Assembly: GCF_023278565.1 (NCBI RefSeq) | Contig: NC_064681.1 | Location: forward strand, 248,001 to 312,000 | DNA: 64,000 bases | DNA from: Colletotrichum lupini | Taxonomy: Eukaryota > Ascomycota > Sordariomycetes > Glomerellales > Glomerellaceae | Reading direction: 5' to 3' | Shown: in pieces, positions 11,900 to 23,437 of the stretch | Layout of the letters: every line of letters starts with the position of its first letter | How positions within the stretch are numbered: position 1 is the stretch's first letter | Translations under genes and position numbers: made by a program | Notes under the pieces: generated by a model | Databases searched by the model: none | Told to the model about the DNA's origin: nothing | Seen by the model: the letters and a program-made list of their open reading frames with translations, nothing else

Positions 11900-12900
11900 G
11901 CTATAGAAAAGCAGCTTCTTATTAAAGGTAATACCTAGCTACTTTATAATACCTTTCTCGTAAGGTCTGATCTCCTTATTACCGTAGCGGATAGGGGGGG
12001 GGGGGGGGCGATTTCCCCGGCCTTTAGTAAGATCTACTTCGTAAAATAAAAGACTTCGGTCTTCTTAAGATCAAACCGAACCGTATTATCCCTACCCTAA
12101 GTAATAATATCGTCTAAAATTTACTATACCCGGGAGGTAGCCTTAATAAGGTCCCTCTTAACGCTTAGTATTATATAATTATTAATATAGCCGAATCTAG
12201 AGGACTCCGGGCTAATTCGATAGATTTACTTAGTATATAATAAGAAGAGGATAAGTAAGATCGGTAACCCTTATAATAAACTATAGAAAAGGGGGGACAT
12301 AGGAGTTTAGTATTTTTTATAATAAACCGAGGCTTAGTGCGACTAGTTAAAGTACTATACTTAAGTAATAATATTCTTAGGCTAACCCTATACTTAGAGC
12401 CGGTTATATAACCGGTTATATAGTACTAAGTTAAAGGCTCTTTTAATATCTATCGTAATAATAATAATAACTAGCTTCTTATTAAAAGTAGCCTATATAT
12501 TATAGGCTATTACCCTAGCTATATCTATAACCGATCGCTTAGGTAGTACCCCGGCTATTTATAAGTTAAGTATGCCTTAAGTAATAGTAATATAGGATAT
12601 CCTCCTAGCTATAAAGCGCTCTAGCCCCTTTTCTAAAGTTATTAAAAATAAGATCGGGCGCTAGCCTTTATAAGTACGTATATCTTAGTTAGGCTTCGGT
12701 ATTATTACTACCTTAGCGTCTCGCTAGGCCTTAGGTTAGTACCTAAGCGCGAGATAGGCCTAGTAAAAGTAACGGACGTAGTTATTAATATATAGCTAGT
12801 AAGCCCGTAATATTAAAACCGTAATATTATCTATGCTAAGAGTAGTATTTCCCGCGCTAAGTACTATATTATTTATTTCGCGCTAGTAAATAGTAAGATC
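11900..12900 (-). pseudogene. Reverse transcriptase remnant of the LINE
   Basis: A minus-strand frame near 12.3-12.05 kb contains GLPILLILFLLYTK followed about 20 residues later by FGYINNYIILSV, then LDDIIT and VRFDLKKTEVFYFTK. This is the LINE reverse transcriptase core (GxPQGSPLSPxLF ... YxDD ... FxxxKTE). The catalytic Asp-Asp is now Asn-Asn, consistent with G-to-A RIP changes. Stops interrupt the frame several times. Outer limits are approximate. Confidence 0.8.
11994..12008. repeat. Homopolymer of 15 G
   Basis: An uninterrupted run of 15 G lies inside the AT-rich LINE remnant. It could be length-variable or a sequencing-sensitive tract. Confidence 0.8.
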
Positions 12901-13439
12901 TTAAAGTAATAACTAACGAGGGCGTATTATAAGGTCGAAATATACGTCGTCCTTTATAGTCGCACGCTCTAAGAGCTTTTTTTAAAGGAGCATTGCCTTT
13001 TGAATAAGTTCGGTAACTATATTCTCACCGTCCTATAGAGGAGGGGATTAGACCTAAGGCCTAGGCCGGTTCTAACCTATAATTCGGTATATATCTAAAT
13101 CCTTTTTAATAAAAGAGACTATTCTAGCCTATATAGCGGCCTTAGCCCTTTATATAGTACTATCGCGCTACTAATTAGCTATAGTTATAATAAGAAATTA
13201 GGGGTCGGCCGCGTATATTATTTTAAAGTATCTATTAGCCTTAGTATATAATTCGTCCTACTACTTTACCCCCCTACTCCCTATATAGCACGGGGTAAAA
13301 AAAGAAATATAAGTATACTAAAATACGTCGTTAAGGCTCTCCGCGGCCTAATCGAGGTCTTATATAGTGTTATATATAGTATATATTACCTAAGTTAGCT
13401 CTCTAACCCTTTCTGCGAACTATAGTATATTCTCTAGTT

Positions 13440-13781
13440 TAATCCTCTGCTTTTTCTTTCCTAACTAATACGTATTACCTAAGTTAGCGAGAAGGGGGAT
13501 AGTTATAATAAGGGTATTATAGTCCGATTTAGTATATATTTAGCTAGTAATCTAGGTCCGGGCTAGGGGGACGTTAGAGATAGCTAGGTTAAGTACGTTG
13601 CCCGCTTTATAAGTAGGGACCCCTACGGGGTTTAATATAATAAAATAGTAACTATCTATTTAGTTAGTAAGGTAGTTCCCGGGGGTATATAAGGGGGTCC
13701 CCGGCTACTAGTTAGTATAACGGGAGTTCAGATCCCCCGTAATAAGTAGCTTTTACGGGGGGGTTTAATAATCGAGTATTA
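13440..13781 (-). pseudogene. C-terminal half of the LINE endonuclease domain
   Basis: The minus-strand frame reads KLLITGDLNSRYTN, two stops, then PGTPLYTPGNYLTN, VPTYKAGNVLNLAISN and KSDYNTL. These are the signature blocks of the APE-type endonuclease of Tad/I LINEs: GDxNSRH, the THKAGNVLDLAFSN stretch and the final SDH block, here with His to Tyr and Asp to Asn changes. The N-terminal half lies at 21153-21440, on the other side of the copia element. Confidence 0.85.
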
Positions 13782-13786
13782 TTAAT
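13782..13786. repeat. Copia copy 1 target-site duplication, left
   Basis: TTAAT immediately precedes the 5' LTR and is repeated exactly at 21148-21152 after the 3' LTR. Five base pairs is the usual copia target duplication. Confidence 0.85.
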
Positions 13787-13988
13787 TGTCGGATTAGAAG
13801 TCCAATTCGACCGCGGTATATAGCCGACTGCGCAGGGGCCAATTGGGGGCCCTATTTACGATTATCATAGCTAGCCTAACCTACGGTTAGAACCTCCTTT
13901 TTATACCTACGCAAATATTTATATAATTTAATTAATCTCTTCGTTAACTATAGTTCGAACTAATTACCTTATAATAGGGATACTAATA
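13787..13988 (+). repeat. 5' LTR of copia copy 1 (202 bp)
   Basis: Begins TGTCGG and ends ACTAATA, RIP-altered from the ACTAACA seen at the equivalent LTR end of copy 2. It aligns along its whole length with 20946-21147 and with both LTRs of copy 2. Confidence 0.92.
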
Positions 13989-14307
13989 CTAATTAGTAGT
14001 TAAATTTTACTATTATAGATTAGTAAGGCATCTCGTTATATAAAAAAGACGACCTCTTAATACTATATAAAATAAGAGATTCGTACTAATTAACCTTACG
14101 GAAATAGACGAAAAAGGAGGTAATTCTTAAATACCGTATAGAATTAAGTAATCGTAGCCCTTTATTACTTACGAGAGGTCGACGTTTAATACGTTAAACT
14201 ACGTTAATTAATAAAACTACTTAAGCGACTAGCCTTTTACCGTCGCCCCGAGTAGCTTTTCTACTAAACGACTTTTCTATAGCCGGCCTATAATTAGAAA
14301 TTAACTA

Positions 14308-14810
14308 GTTAAATTAGTAGAAATACGGTATAAAAAAGCACCGCGCGATTAAAAAAAGGGATCTCTAAATATAAATATTCTTACTTAGCGGCGAAAGTAA
14401 CTTTATAGGAGTTATTAAGCTAAGAGATCTATAGTATATAGGAAAGTCTATTACTACGAGGATCTTATAAGTACGACCTTAAGCCCGCGATTTAAATAAT
14501 CTCTTTATAGCTCCCTTAATTACCCCCCGGGTATTACTTAAGAATATAGTATAGGGGACGGTTTAACGAAAGAGGAGGGGATTTAGAGGTCCTAATAATA
14601 TCGAGCTAAGAGTATTACGGATTTCGGAGATTAACTTAAGAAGAAGGTAGCTATCCTAAAGTAGTCCTATGACCTCCCGCTAGAGTTATTATTAACCTAA
14701 AAAAAAGCTAAAAAAACGAGGATCTAAGGGGAAAAGAAAAGAATCCTCTAAAGGGCCGCTTAAGGGCTTCTTTTTATACTAGCTCCCGGCGCGAGATTAC
14801 TAATTTTAAA
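14308..14810. mobile_element. 503-bp MITE-like insert inside copia copy 1
   Basis: Copy 2 of the same copia family lacks this segment and has an intact empty site at 46459-46468 (reverse orientation). In copy 1 the 10-bp site AAATTAACTA is duplicated at 14298-14307 and 14811-14820. The insert ends are imperfect inverted repeats (TTAAATTAGTA against TTAAAATTAGTA, allowing one base). A 9-10 bp duplication with short terminal inverted repeats and no coding frame suggests a non-autonomous Mutator-like element; the superfamily is inference. The insert is AT-rich and looks RIP-altered. Confidence 0.7.
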
Positions 14811-17599
14811 AAATTAACTAAGTAATAGAAGGGATTGCTAATAAGCGATAATTACCTAACCGTAATTAAGTTATAAAAAAGACTGCTTAAAAGATATAAA
14901 ATAGGGTACCGAGAGGCTATAAAAGATAAGATCTCTAAAGTATCTAACCTTACCGCGTACGAGTAATAAGTAGGCATTTTCGGTAAGTTTTTAAAATATA
15001 CGATTTTATAAAAAAGAGGGCTTAACTCTATTAACCGTACTTAACGGCCCATACGGTTCCTAATAGCCTATATAGCTCCTCTACGAGCCGCCCGGCGTCT
15101 ACTTTCGACTATTCTTATAGAATACCGCCCTAGAAAAGGTAGGTCGAGGAAGGAAGCTATTTAGAGATTATAAAGAGCACGAGGCTTAAGAGGTTAGAAA
15201 TATACGGGATAGCAGAAATCGGTAATTAATAAAGATCCCGAGACTAATTACTATATCTTTTTATAATAATATAAACGTCTATTACTATTATTATAAAAAA
15301 GAACTATTAAAACCTACTTTTTATATTAAACAAAAAAGAGGATCTTAGTAAGTATAATAGCTAGCGATTTAGAAAGGTAGTAGTAATCGCTAAAAATAGT
15401 AAAAACGAGAGTAGTAATAAGATAGCGAGAGGAAGCGGGAATCTTTTAGACCTTAATAAATTCGTTAGGTAGTAAAAGCACGGATTTGCTATAACTAGCG
15501 CGCGGATTAGATATATCCCCGTTAAGATTAAATACGCTAGTAATTACTAATACGGGTATAAGCTAGAGCACGGCCCTTAGCGAGTTAGGGTAAAAAAGAA
15601 GAGGATAAAACCCGATCCTAAATAGAATCCTAATCCCTTATAAGTAGGTAAATATTAACCCGGATTATTAGGGGACGTAGATATATAGAATTATAGATTA
15701 GCCTAACGGCGAGTAAATTAACATAGTATTAATCTATTTAATTAAAATCTATAAGAAAAAGGGGCTATAGGGGCAACTTCTATTTTATAAGATTATAAAC
15801 GACCTTAGTTACTAGCTAAACGAATAGTTCGCGAGCATAAGCCTAGGAATTGCAAAAGTTATTAATAAATTCCTCTATGGGCGAGGGGTATTACTAGCGT
15901 AATTATAATCGCAAGAGCTATACGAAATACTAATAGCGATAATTATAGAGGAGGAATTCGTACTATAAAACTAAGTATAGGTCGATAGAGCGTATAATCG
16001 CTTTAACGAATTTAAAAAAAGGGTAAACGACCTAGATTTCCTCTCTATAATTACTAATAGAAATCTGTCGTTATAAAAGGATATACTAGGGTAAAATATA
16101 GTACTAGAAGTACGATAATCGATAATTTTACCTATTTTAATCTATAACTCGTTACCGCTACTAACGTAGAATTCGGCGCTAATTAGCTAATAAAAAAGGA
16201 AGTAAACGACCCGAAGTTATTAATAATACGTAGCGACGCAGGGATCGTATATAGAGACCGAAAATTTAGTAATAAATACGAGGTAATTTATAGACCTTAA
16301 AAAGATCTTTTTAAAAGAGAAATTGTACTCTAGGGGGAAGTATAAGGTCTTATAAAAAACCCTAACAATATTTTATAATTACTACGAAAAAGTCAGAATT
16401 AGGGAATACTAGTACTATTTAGTAATTAATATCGTACTCGTAAGCAAAGCCTCTAATTATTATTATAAAGCGGTACGTAATCTCGATCGAAACGACTTTT
16501 TTAGTATAATTAACGTAATCCGAAGCCGCTTCGAGACGTATAATAGGAACTTAGAGCTCCTATCTAAGCTACGAGCGATTCTTTTTATATCTATAGCTAG
16601 GATAATAGAGGGTAAATTACGAGTAGAGATCTTCGAAAAGCTTATTAATCGAATTAATAAGCTAGCAAAAACCTAGCTAAATAAAGGGATAAATAAGTAA
16701 AAAGTTGGATATCTCTATACCGTAGTTTAGCGTATATTAGAGGTAGAAATTACCTTATACTAGGTACCCGAAAACTACGAGACGCTCTACTCGAGGCTAA
16801 GATCTAGCTTTAATGTTAAAATAAGAATACTACGCTAAACCTACTTCTAAGTATACGACGGCCCTTATTAATAATATTAAGTCGATCGAACGTATAATAG
16901 GAAAGGAAAAGAGGCTAAATACGGTAATCGCTAATAAGGAGGCCTAGATTCGTTAAATAGGTAGAGATTTAACTTACGAGTAGGGTAATAAAAGAAGTAA
17001 TACTATATTTATAAAAAGGATAGATATTAATTAAGTAACTACTTTGAGGAAGAGCGTACTAAATTATATAAATAGTATAGAAAGTTAAGGGTAGTAGATA
17101 GTAAAACTAGCCCTCGTCGGTTTAACTAATTTCTTATTATATCTAAAAATAGATCCGGGGGTACGGAACTTAGTAACGGTAACTAAAGTAGCGGCCTAAA
17201 GTATATACCCCCTATAAGAGATTCGGAAAATAAGGAAGATCTTACCCCCTATACTAACGAATTAGATTATAACGAAATTAATAATATTAACTACTCTTTT
17301 TTTGCCCCGTTAGCCTCCGGAGGATATACGAGGCTAAATAAATAGAGGGTAGTAAAAGCTCTTAATAAGTAGGCTTTTATTTATAAATAATAAGAGAAGG
17401 TCCCTTAGATAACGGATATAGAGGCGGCCGAAAGGGCGAATCTAACAGGGCCGAAGCCTATTTTTTTAATAATTAAAAAGAAGACGCTCTCTCCCTCAAT
17501 ATCTAAAAAAAAGGAATATAGTACTAAGTATATCTAGGGGTAGCTAGAGGGGTCCTTTTTATATTACTTAGATCCCTTAAATACTAAGCTCGTATAAGT

Positions 17600-20500
17600 A
17601 TTTTATATAAGCTAAAGGTACGGCTTAGATAATTTCTATAGGATTATCCTTAATATTAGGGTATCGCAATAGTTAACTAAAAGAAAAGGGCAATTCTAAG
17701 TGCTATAGAAGATCGTACTAATAACGCTTAATACGTCGATAGTAAGTATTACGAGGATTAGTTTCGGCCTAAGTAAGGAAATCGTCGCCCTAGGTATAAT
17801 AGAAATAGAGACGTACTTCGGAACGATAACTTTTTATATTTTACCCGTTAATACCCCATTTCTTCTATATCTAAAAAATATAGATCGACTAGATATTATA
17901 TTCGATAATACGAGGAATAGAATTCTTAGTAATAAGTACTTCGAAATAGTCGAACGACGATAGGGGCATACATTTATAAAGCTTATTAACGATACGAAGT
18001 CGATTAATTACTTAACAGAAAGTGAGCTTAGAAAACTATACTAGAGATTCGGGTACCCGTTAGTTACGAGGCTATATAACCTCTTAAAATAATCGGGTAA
18101 TAATAATATCGAAATAGGGGCGCTAGAATAGTTAATAAAAGTGTGCTATTAATACTAAATAAATGCGCAGAGCCTATGCAAATTTAAGTTTAAATTGCGT
18201 AATAAGCTTAACTTTAACTAAGAAATCGTCGTTGATATTTTCTACTTAAATAGTCGGCTAGTACTATATATAATCGACGTAGCTATATCCTTCTAAGCAG
18301 GGCAATTCCTCTGGGATTTATAAATAAAAATAGTATAAGTAGCCCTGCGAAAAAGCTAGATCGATATATACTAAGGACCGCTAGATAGTATTAAAACCGA
18401 CGCTAGTACTAGTTTTAAGTTAATAGAATTTAAAAATAATATAACGGCCTACGGTATATAGCTAAAAGTCGTACTTATTAAAGCGCACTATAGTATTAAA
18501 AAGGTAGAGAGGGCATACTAGTAATTAAAAAGGGCGTTTAGAATTATTAAAGAGGAAAATCCGGATTCTATTAATAACGAATACCTCTAGATAGTACTTA
18601 AATGCTATAACGATACTATAAGGCCTAACGGACTTATACTAACGTTATTAGTATTTAGAATATATTTAAGAACGACCTTAGCCTCGCTACCGTTACTAAG
18701 TATAAGCTAACGAGCCTAAGTAGTTAAAAAAATAATATAGGTACTGCGCAAAATAAGCATAAGAAAGTAAGTTAACGAGGTAATTACTATACGCAATAGG
18801 CCCGATATAGGGGATAATTTAAATATACTACTAAATTCGGAAGTACGAGTATAGCGCGAAATTACTTAATAGTGGGCTAGGCTATATAAGTTAATTTCCG
18901 TTAACGAGCGCTCTTATATAGTCGCAAGAGATTACGACTAGCCACTCGAAGTATTAATTACGGTAGTTAGACCGTACTATATAAATCCTAACGAGGTAAT
19001 TTCTAACTTATAAAAAGAAAAAGAGCTAAGGGAAACTATATAACCCGTAGTAGAGGCATAGGAAATTATCCTTAACGAAATCGTCGTAGTAGTACTAATA
19101 AACGACGAGGAAAAGGAAATTATTAAAAGGGTACTAATACTACTAGCGAGACGTTACAGAAGACTACGACGGCAAGCCCTAACGTAGCAATTTATTACTA
19201 ATAACGAGGTAATTAATACCTTTTATATAGTAAAAAAGAAAGCCGATTTCGAGCTAGCGGTTAAACTACGTAAAAAAGGCGTAATTATAACTATTAAAAA
19301 ACCGTATAAAGGATTAGATCTTATTAAAATAGATACTCTTTGCAATCGAGGGGTCTATCGATTTATCTTATACGACCTAGAAAAATATATAAACCTCCGT
19401 ATATTTAAATTACGAATAGTTCGTAAGATTAAAGAGAAAGGAACACCCTAGCCGTACGAAAAGTCTAGATACGTAATTTAGGGGTACGGCGACGTTAAAA
19501 AGGCGACGCTACTTATATAATCGCCTACTATATAGTACTATAACTAACGATTAATAATAGTACTAATAGTATCGCTACGGAAAAAGGGATACGAGATTTA
19601 GAGCCGTAATATTACCTAGGCCTATACCTAATCGGCTACAGGGCGGGCTCATAAGGAAAATCCTAGCCTATTTACTAAAGGAAATGGCTAGTAAGTACTA
19701 AGAAAGTACGATTATTAAAGTACTTAAGCTACTATATAGGCTCGTAAAATCGGGTACTTATTAGTAGGCTACTTACTACGATTTTTATATTAATTAACTA
19801 TTAATAGTTACCTCTACGTACGACCCGTACTTACTAATTACGGAGTACGAAGGCGACTAATTTAGGATCGTTAGAATATAGACTAACGATATATTAGGCC
19901 TATCCGATATTAATTTTATAAAAAAGGAGGATAAGGAGCTCTAAAAAGCGGGCTTTATAATAAAGCTAAAAGAGGTCCTTATAATAAATACCCCCTTAAT
20001 ATTTAATAGCGGGATTTTTATAATTAAAGGGGAAACCGTTATTTTTTAATAAAAGGGGTAGGGCGAGAAGATTAACCTCGTCGATCTAAACGTAACTAAC
20101 GTTAAGAAGCGGTATAAGGCTAAGCTCGTATAAGGGGTATATATTACGAGTATTTATTAGCCCAAGGTAATTTTTAATTACGCTAGGGTAGCGTAGGCTA
20201 TAGATCTAACTAAACGAGACGTCGAAGTACTTAATAAGTAGCTTAAGTAGTAATAAACGAATCTCGATCGAGGTCTCGTTTACTACCTAATTAACCTTAT
20301 GACTAGTAAGCTCTACGTCTTCGTTAATAGGTTATTTACGAATAATAACGACCTTATTTTATAATTAGGGTATATTATTATCCTAGCTAACGAGAGTATA
20401 GGTAAGAGCGAATTTATTATATATAGTAATATAATCTACTACTTATTAACTAAAAATAAGCGGGTAATAAGAAGTATATTAGCGTTAGAGGTATACGGTA

Positions 20501-20800
20501 TAGTTAACGGTATTAACCTCTTTTATGCAATTTTAATAACGCTAAAGAAGATTACTAATCGAATTAGCCTTTTACCTATTCTAACGGTTATTTATACCGA
20601 TTCTTACTCGCTATATAAATACCTCGTTAAATTAGGAACGACGAAGGAAAAGAGGCTTATGATCGATATTATAGCCCTTAAGTAATCGTACGAAAGGCGC
20701 GAGATACTCGAGATCCGTTAGATTAATAATAAAAATAACCTCGCAGACGCTTTTATAAAAGTAGTACTAAATAAGAGATTAGAGTAATTCGTAAGTAGCG
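17600..20800 (+). pseudogene. Copia pol remnant (protease, integrase, reverse transcriptase, RNase H)
   Basis: Broken plus-strand frames can be followed by motif. A protease-like region lies before 18.0 kb. The pre-integrase and integrase cover about 18.03-19.0 kb (HQCQ-like zinc region, IDIYQGPLDSIKTDAS, IELKNN-like, KVERAYQQLKRAF). Reverse transcriptase covers 19.27-20.25 kb, and RNase H 20.29-20.79 kb (LGYIIILANES, LALEVYGIVNGINLFYAI, EKRLMIDI, DAF). Protease-integrase-RT-RNase H is the copia order. Many Gln/Trp positions are now stops. Confidence 0.82.
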
Positions 20801-20923
20801 GAAAAGTCACTATATAAATAAAGGGATAGGTTATATAAAAAAAATAGAGAAAAGAGGGAAAAGGAGACGACTTAGTAAACGGGCCCGAGGTCGAATTATA
20901 CCTCTAACCGTAGTAATTAAATC

Positions 20924-20945
20924 GATAAAAAAAAGAGAAAGTTAG
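20924..20945 (+). promoter_or_regulatory. Polypurine tract of copia copy 1
   Basis: An A/G run (AAAAAAAAGAGAAAG) directly before the 3' LTR, the expected plus-strand priming site. The same tract is present in reverse next to the left LTR of copy 2. Confidence 0.7.
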
Positions 20946-21147
20946 TATTAGATTAAAAATCTAATTCGACCGCGGTATATAGCCGACTATATAGGGGCTA
21001 ATTAGGGGCCCTATTTACGATTATTATAGCTAGCCTAACCTATAGTTAGAACCTCCTTTTTATACTTACGCAAATATTTATATAGTTTAATTAATCTCTT
21101 CGTTAACTACGGTTCGAACCAACTACCCTATAATAGGGATACTAATA
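20946..21147 (+). repeat. 3' LTR of copia copy 1 (202 bp)
   Basis: Begins TATTAG, a RIP-type alteration (G to A, C to T) of the TGTCGG start of the 5' LTR, and ends ACTAATA. Differences from the 5' LTR that I noted are mostly C/T or G/A. Confidence 0.92.
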
Positions 21148-21152
21148 TTAAT
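21148..21152. repeat. Copia copy 1 target-site duplication, right
   Basis: TTAAT, identical to 13782-13786. Confidence 0.85.
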
Positions 21153-21440
21153 ATATACTTCTTATTAAGGGCGCGGTAGATATTAAGGATATAATACCCT
21201 AGGATACGTACTCTAAGTAAGTCCTAATAAGGGAGCTCTATAATATCGAACGCCGCTAAGTACGAGAGGGTCCGGCGGACGTATATAAAAACCTAGGGTC
21301 TATTAATAATCGTAACCTAGCTCTAAACTAGCGAGTATAGGGCGAAGTTAGGGTAAGATTTAGTAATATTCTACGGTTTACTTATACTATACTATAGCTC
21401 TTATAGTAATAAGATATCTACTTATTTAAATTCGGTAATA
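21153..21440 (-). pseudogene. N-terminal half of the LINE endonuclease domain
   Basis: A minus-strand frame reads NFALYSLV, then VTIINRP, VFIYVRRTL, LAAFDIIELPY, LLRVRILGYYILNIYRAL and stops at the copia junction. These correspond to the strand/helix blocks that precede GDxNS in Tad/I endonucleases, ending with the NIYRAP-like motif. It continues at 13781 once the copia element and one TTAAT are removed. Confidence 0.7.
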
Positions 21441-23423
21441 ATAAGAACGTAGTCGTACTTACGGCCGCTCTTTTATATATTAGCTTATAGTATTTTAATT
21501 CTAATACGTATTAAATACGCTAATTACGGGTAGTTATAGAGCGCTTATATAAGGCGCTCTTATATTTATTTTTACTCTTCCTCTTCGGGGCAGGCTCCTT
21601 ATATTCTAAGCTATTTTCGGGGGGGAGTTTAGAGCCCTATTTTTTAAAAGGGGGGTAGTCGCCGCTTTTTAAAATAAAATCTATAGCACTATCTAATTTT
21701 ATAATAAATAAGTAAGTTTATTCTCGTTTATTTAAGTAGTCTTTAGTATTATACGTAGCTATATTAATAACTATAGACCCCCGAATAATATTTTTAGTAA
21801 GTCTCTCTATTTTAATACTTATAATCTTATCCTAGAGCTAGGCGCTTAGGGACTTTATAAAGTCTAACCTAGGGGCAGGGCTTAGGGGGAGGTCGAGCTT
21901 CGTAGCTTATATATAGAGTTCTCTACCTACTTTACGTAAGAGTTTTTTTTATTAAAAGGTCTAGTAAATAATAGTACCGTTTTTCCTCTAGGGGCGTATA
22001 AAGTAGCTCGTATAGTTACTTATATATAGCCCTTAGTAGTTTACGTACTAAGGGACGATTATAATATAGTTACTATTATATCCTAGCTTTTTATAATAGT
22101 AGTAGTATTAAGTCCTAGTATAGTCCTTAGAGCTATACTAATTTAGGCAGACCTAGTACTACTTAAGAAGGGGTCGGTAAGTAAGTAGCTAGGCTATTAC
22201 TAATCTAAAAATACTAAAGGGCCTTTTTACTAGTCTTAAGAAAGATATAATATAAGTTATACGGGGGCCGTTCGTTAGGCTAGAGGTCCGGTAGTAGAGG
22301 GGGGTTATCCCTGTTACTACTCTAACCTCGTCCCGGACGTACGTATTAAAGTTAAGGGGTTACTTATTAAGGCCGGGGATCTAAGTCTTAACGCCTTTAA
22401 TAATATAAGTAAACTAAATTTCGGATCCCTTAATAATAGTTATATTAAAAAGTTTAAGTAGCTAAGTATAGTAACTAAGTATAGCCTATCGTACTCCTAA
22501 GGTCTTTAGGGTAAGTACGTAACTAGTTAGAACCCTAGTTACTAAGCTAATATCTTCGCCCTTAAGTAAGTAGTTTTTAATAACTTTTTTATAAATAAAC
22601 CGTACTTTTACTTAGTAGCGGGGATTCTTAGGGTCGAGGTAAATAAAGATATAGGTATCGGGGGAGGGAAGTGCGTTTTTAGCTCCCTTTCGTAAGTCGC
22701 TCGTTATATTTAAAGCTCGAGCTATAAGCCCCTAGGGCTAGTAATTAGTAAGACGCTAGGTATAATAGCTAGAGCTCTAAGAGAGTGCTTTAGTAAAAAA
22801 GAGGCCCGTTATAATTCTATAGTCCGGCTTATACTAAGAAGTTCTAGCGGGCGGTAGCTAAGGTTTTTTAAAAAGAGCCTCGAGCTTAGTAATATAATAG
22901 CTTATAATAATAGCGTATTTAGAGTTTTCTAATAGCTAAAAAGACTTTTAAATAGTTATAAGGGTAATATCTCTTATAAAGTAAAGGCTAGATAAACGGG
23001 TCTTAATCTTATTAATAATCGTAGTCTTACTAAAACGCGCTCCGTAGTTAGGGGGGGGTTAAGTTATTATTATTAATCTAAGCTAAGTCGTAGTAATAAA
23101 TACGTTTAGCTTAGGTCTCGTAATTAAAACCTTTATAATCTTAGGGGTTATAAGTATTATTTTAGTAGAGTCCGGAATACGGCGTTTTTTAATTAGGGAC
23201 CGAAGTAGTATAGACTAAACGATCGTAATAAAGCCCGAGAGGGTACTAAAAGTATTTAAAGAGGGTAGTAACTATAGTAACGTATAATAGCCGTTACCTA
23301 AGCTAGTTATAGTTAGTATAAGAGAAAAAGGGGGGGTAGAATAGGCCTTATTAAAGAGGTTAGTATAGTAGAGTGGCCCGTACTAATAGTGCGTACTAAG
23401 AAAAAGTATATAGGAGGAAGGTG
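21441..23423 (-). pseudogene. ORF1 (gag-like) and 5' region of the LINE, decayed
   Basis: By position this should be the 5' UTR and ORF1 of the LINE. No intact motif remains; around 21.5 kb an Arg/Lys-rich frame could be a ruined CCHC knuckle region, but its cysteines are not preserved. Assignment is from position relative to the endonuclease and from the target duplication at the end. Confidence 0.5.
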
Positions 23424-23437
23424 ACACGAGACGTTTA
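23424..23437. repeat. LINE target-site duplication, right copy
   Basis: ACACGAGACGTTTA, identical to 9552-9565. Normal-composition sequence begins here abruptly. Confidence 0.85.

Larger units (their letters stand above)
13787..21147 (+). mobile_element. RIP-degraded Ty1/copia retrotransposon, copy 1 (7,361 bp)
   Basis: A complete LTR element in plus orientation: 202-bp LTRs at both ends, TTAAT target duplications, and a polypurine tract before the 3' LTR. Decayed frames show copia gene order. A gag region fills about 14.0-17.3 kb. A GAG-pre-integrase/integrase follows from about 18.03 kb (FGHPSVTRLYNLLK, IVVDIFYLNSR), with ENPDSINNEYL further on. Reverse transcriptase covers about 19.27-20.25 kb (QSPTIQYYNQRLI, RNITQAYTQS) and RNase H 20.29-20.79 kb (TDSYSLYKYLVKLGTTKEK). 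Stops interrupt all frames, with RIP-type TpA enrichment. It splits the LINE endonuclease and itself carries a 503-bp insert. A second copy of the family lies at 40135-46980. Confidence 0.92.
9566..23423 (-). mobile_element. RIP-degraded Tad/I-type LINE retrotransposon, interrupted by a copia element
   Basis: This is a non-LTR retrotransposon on the minus strand, 5' end near 23423 and 3' end at 9566. The 3' end has an A-rich tail of TAAA-like units, and 14-bp target duplications flank it. Without the nested copia element and its 5-bp duplication it is about 6.5 kb. Decayed minus-strand frames show in order: an ORF1-like region (23.4-21.45 kb), an endonuclease split by the insertion (21153-21440 and 13440-13781), a reverse transcriptase (about 12.9-11.9 kb) and an RNase H (about 11.17-11.03 kb). 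Every frame is broken by stops, mostly TAG/TAA where Trp or Gln is expected, and TpA is greatly over-represented, as RIP causes. It cannot be active. Confidence 0.85.

Noticed and set aside
9600..23400. Possible AT-rich centromere or organellar insertion
   Set aside because: Retroelement domains, LTRs and target duplications account for the region, and the base bias is explained by RIP.
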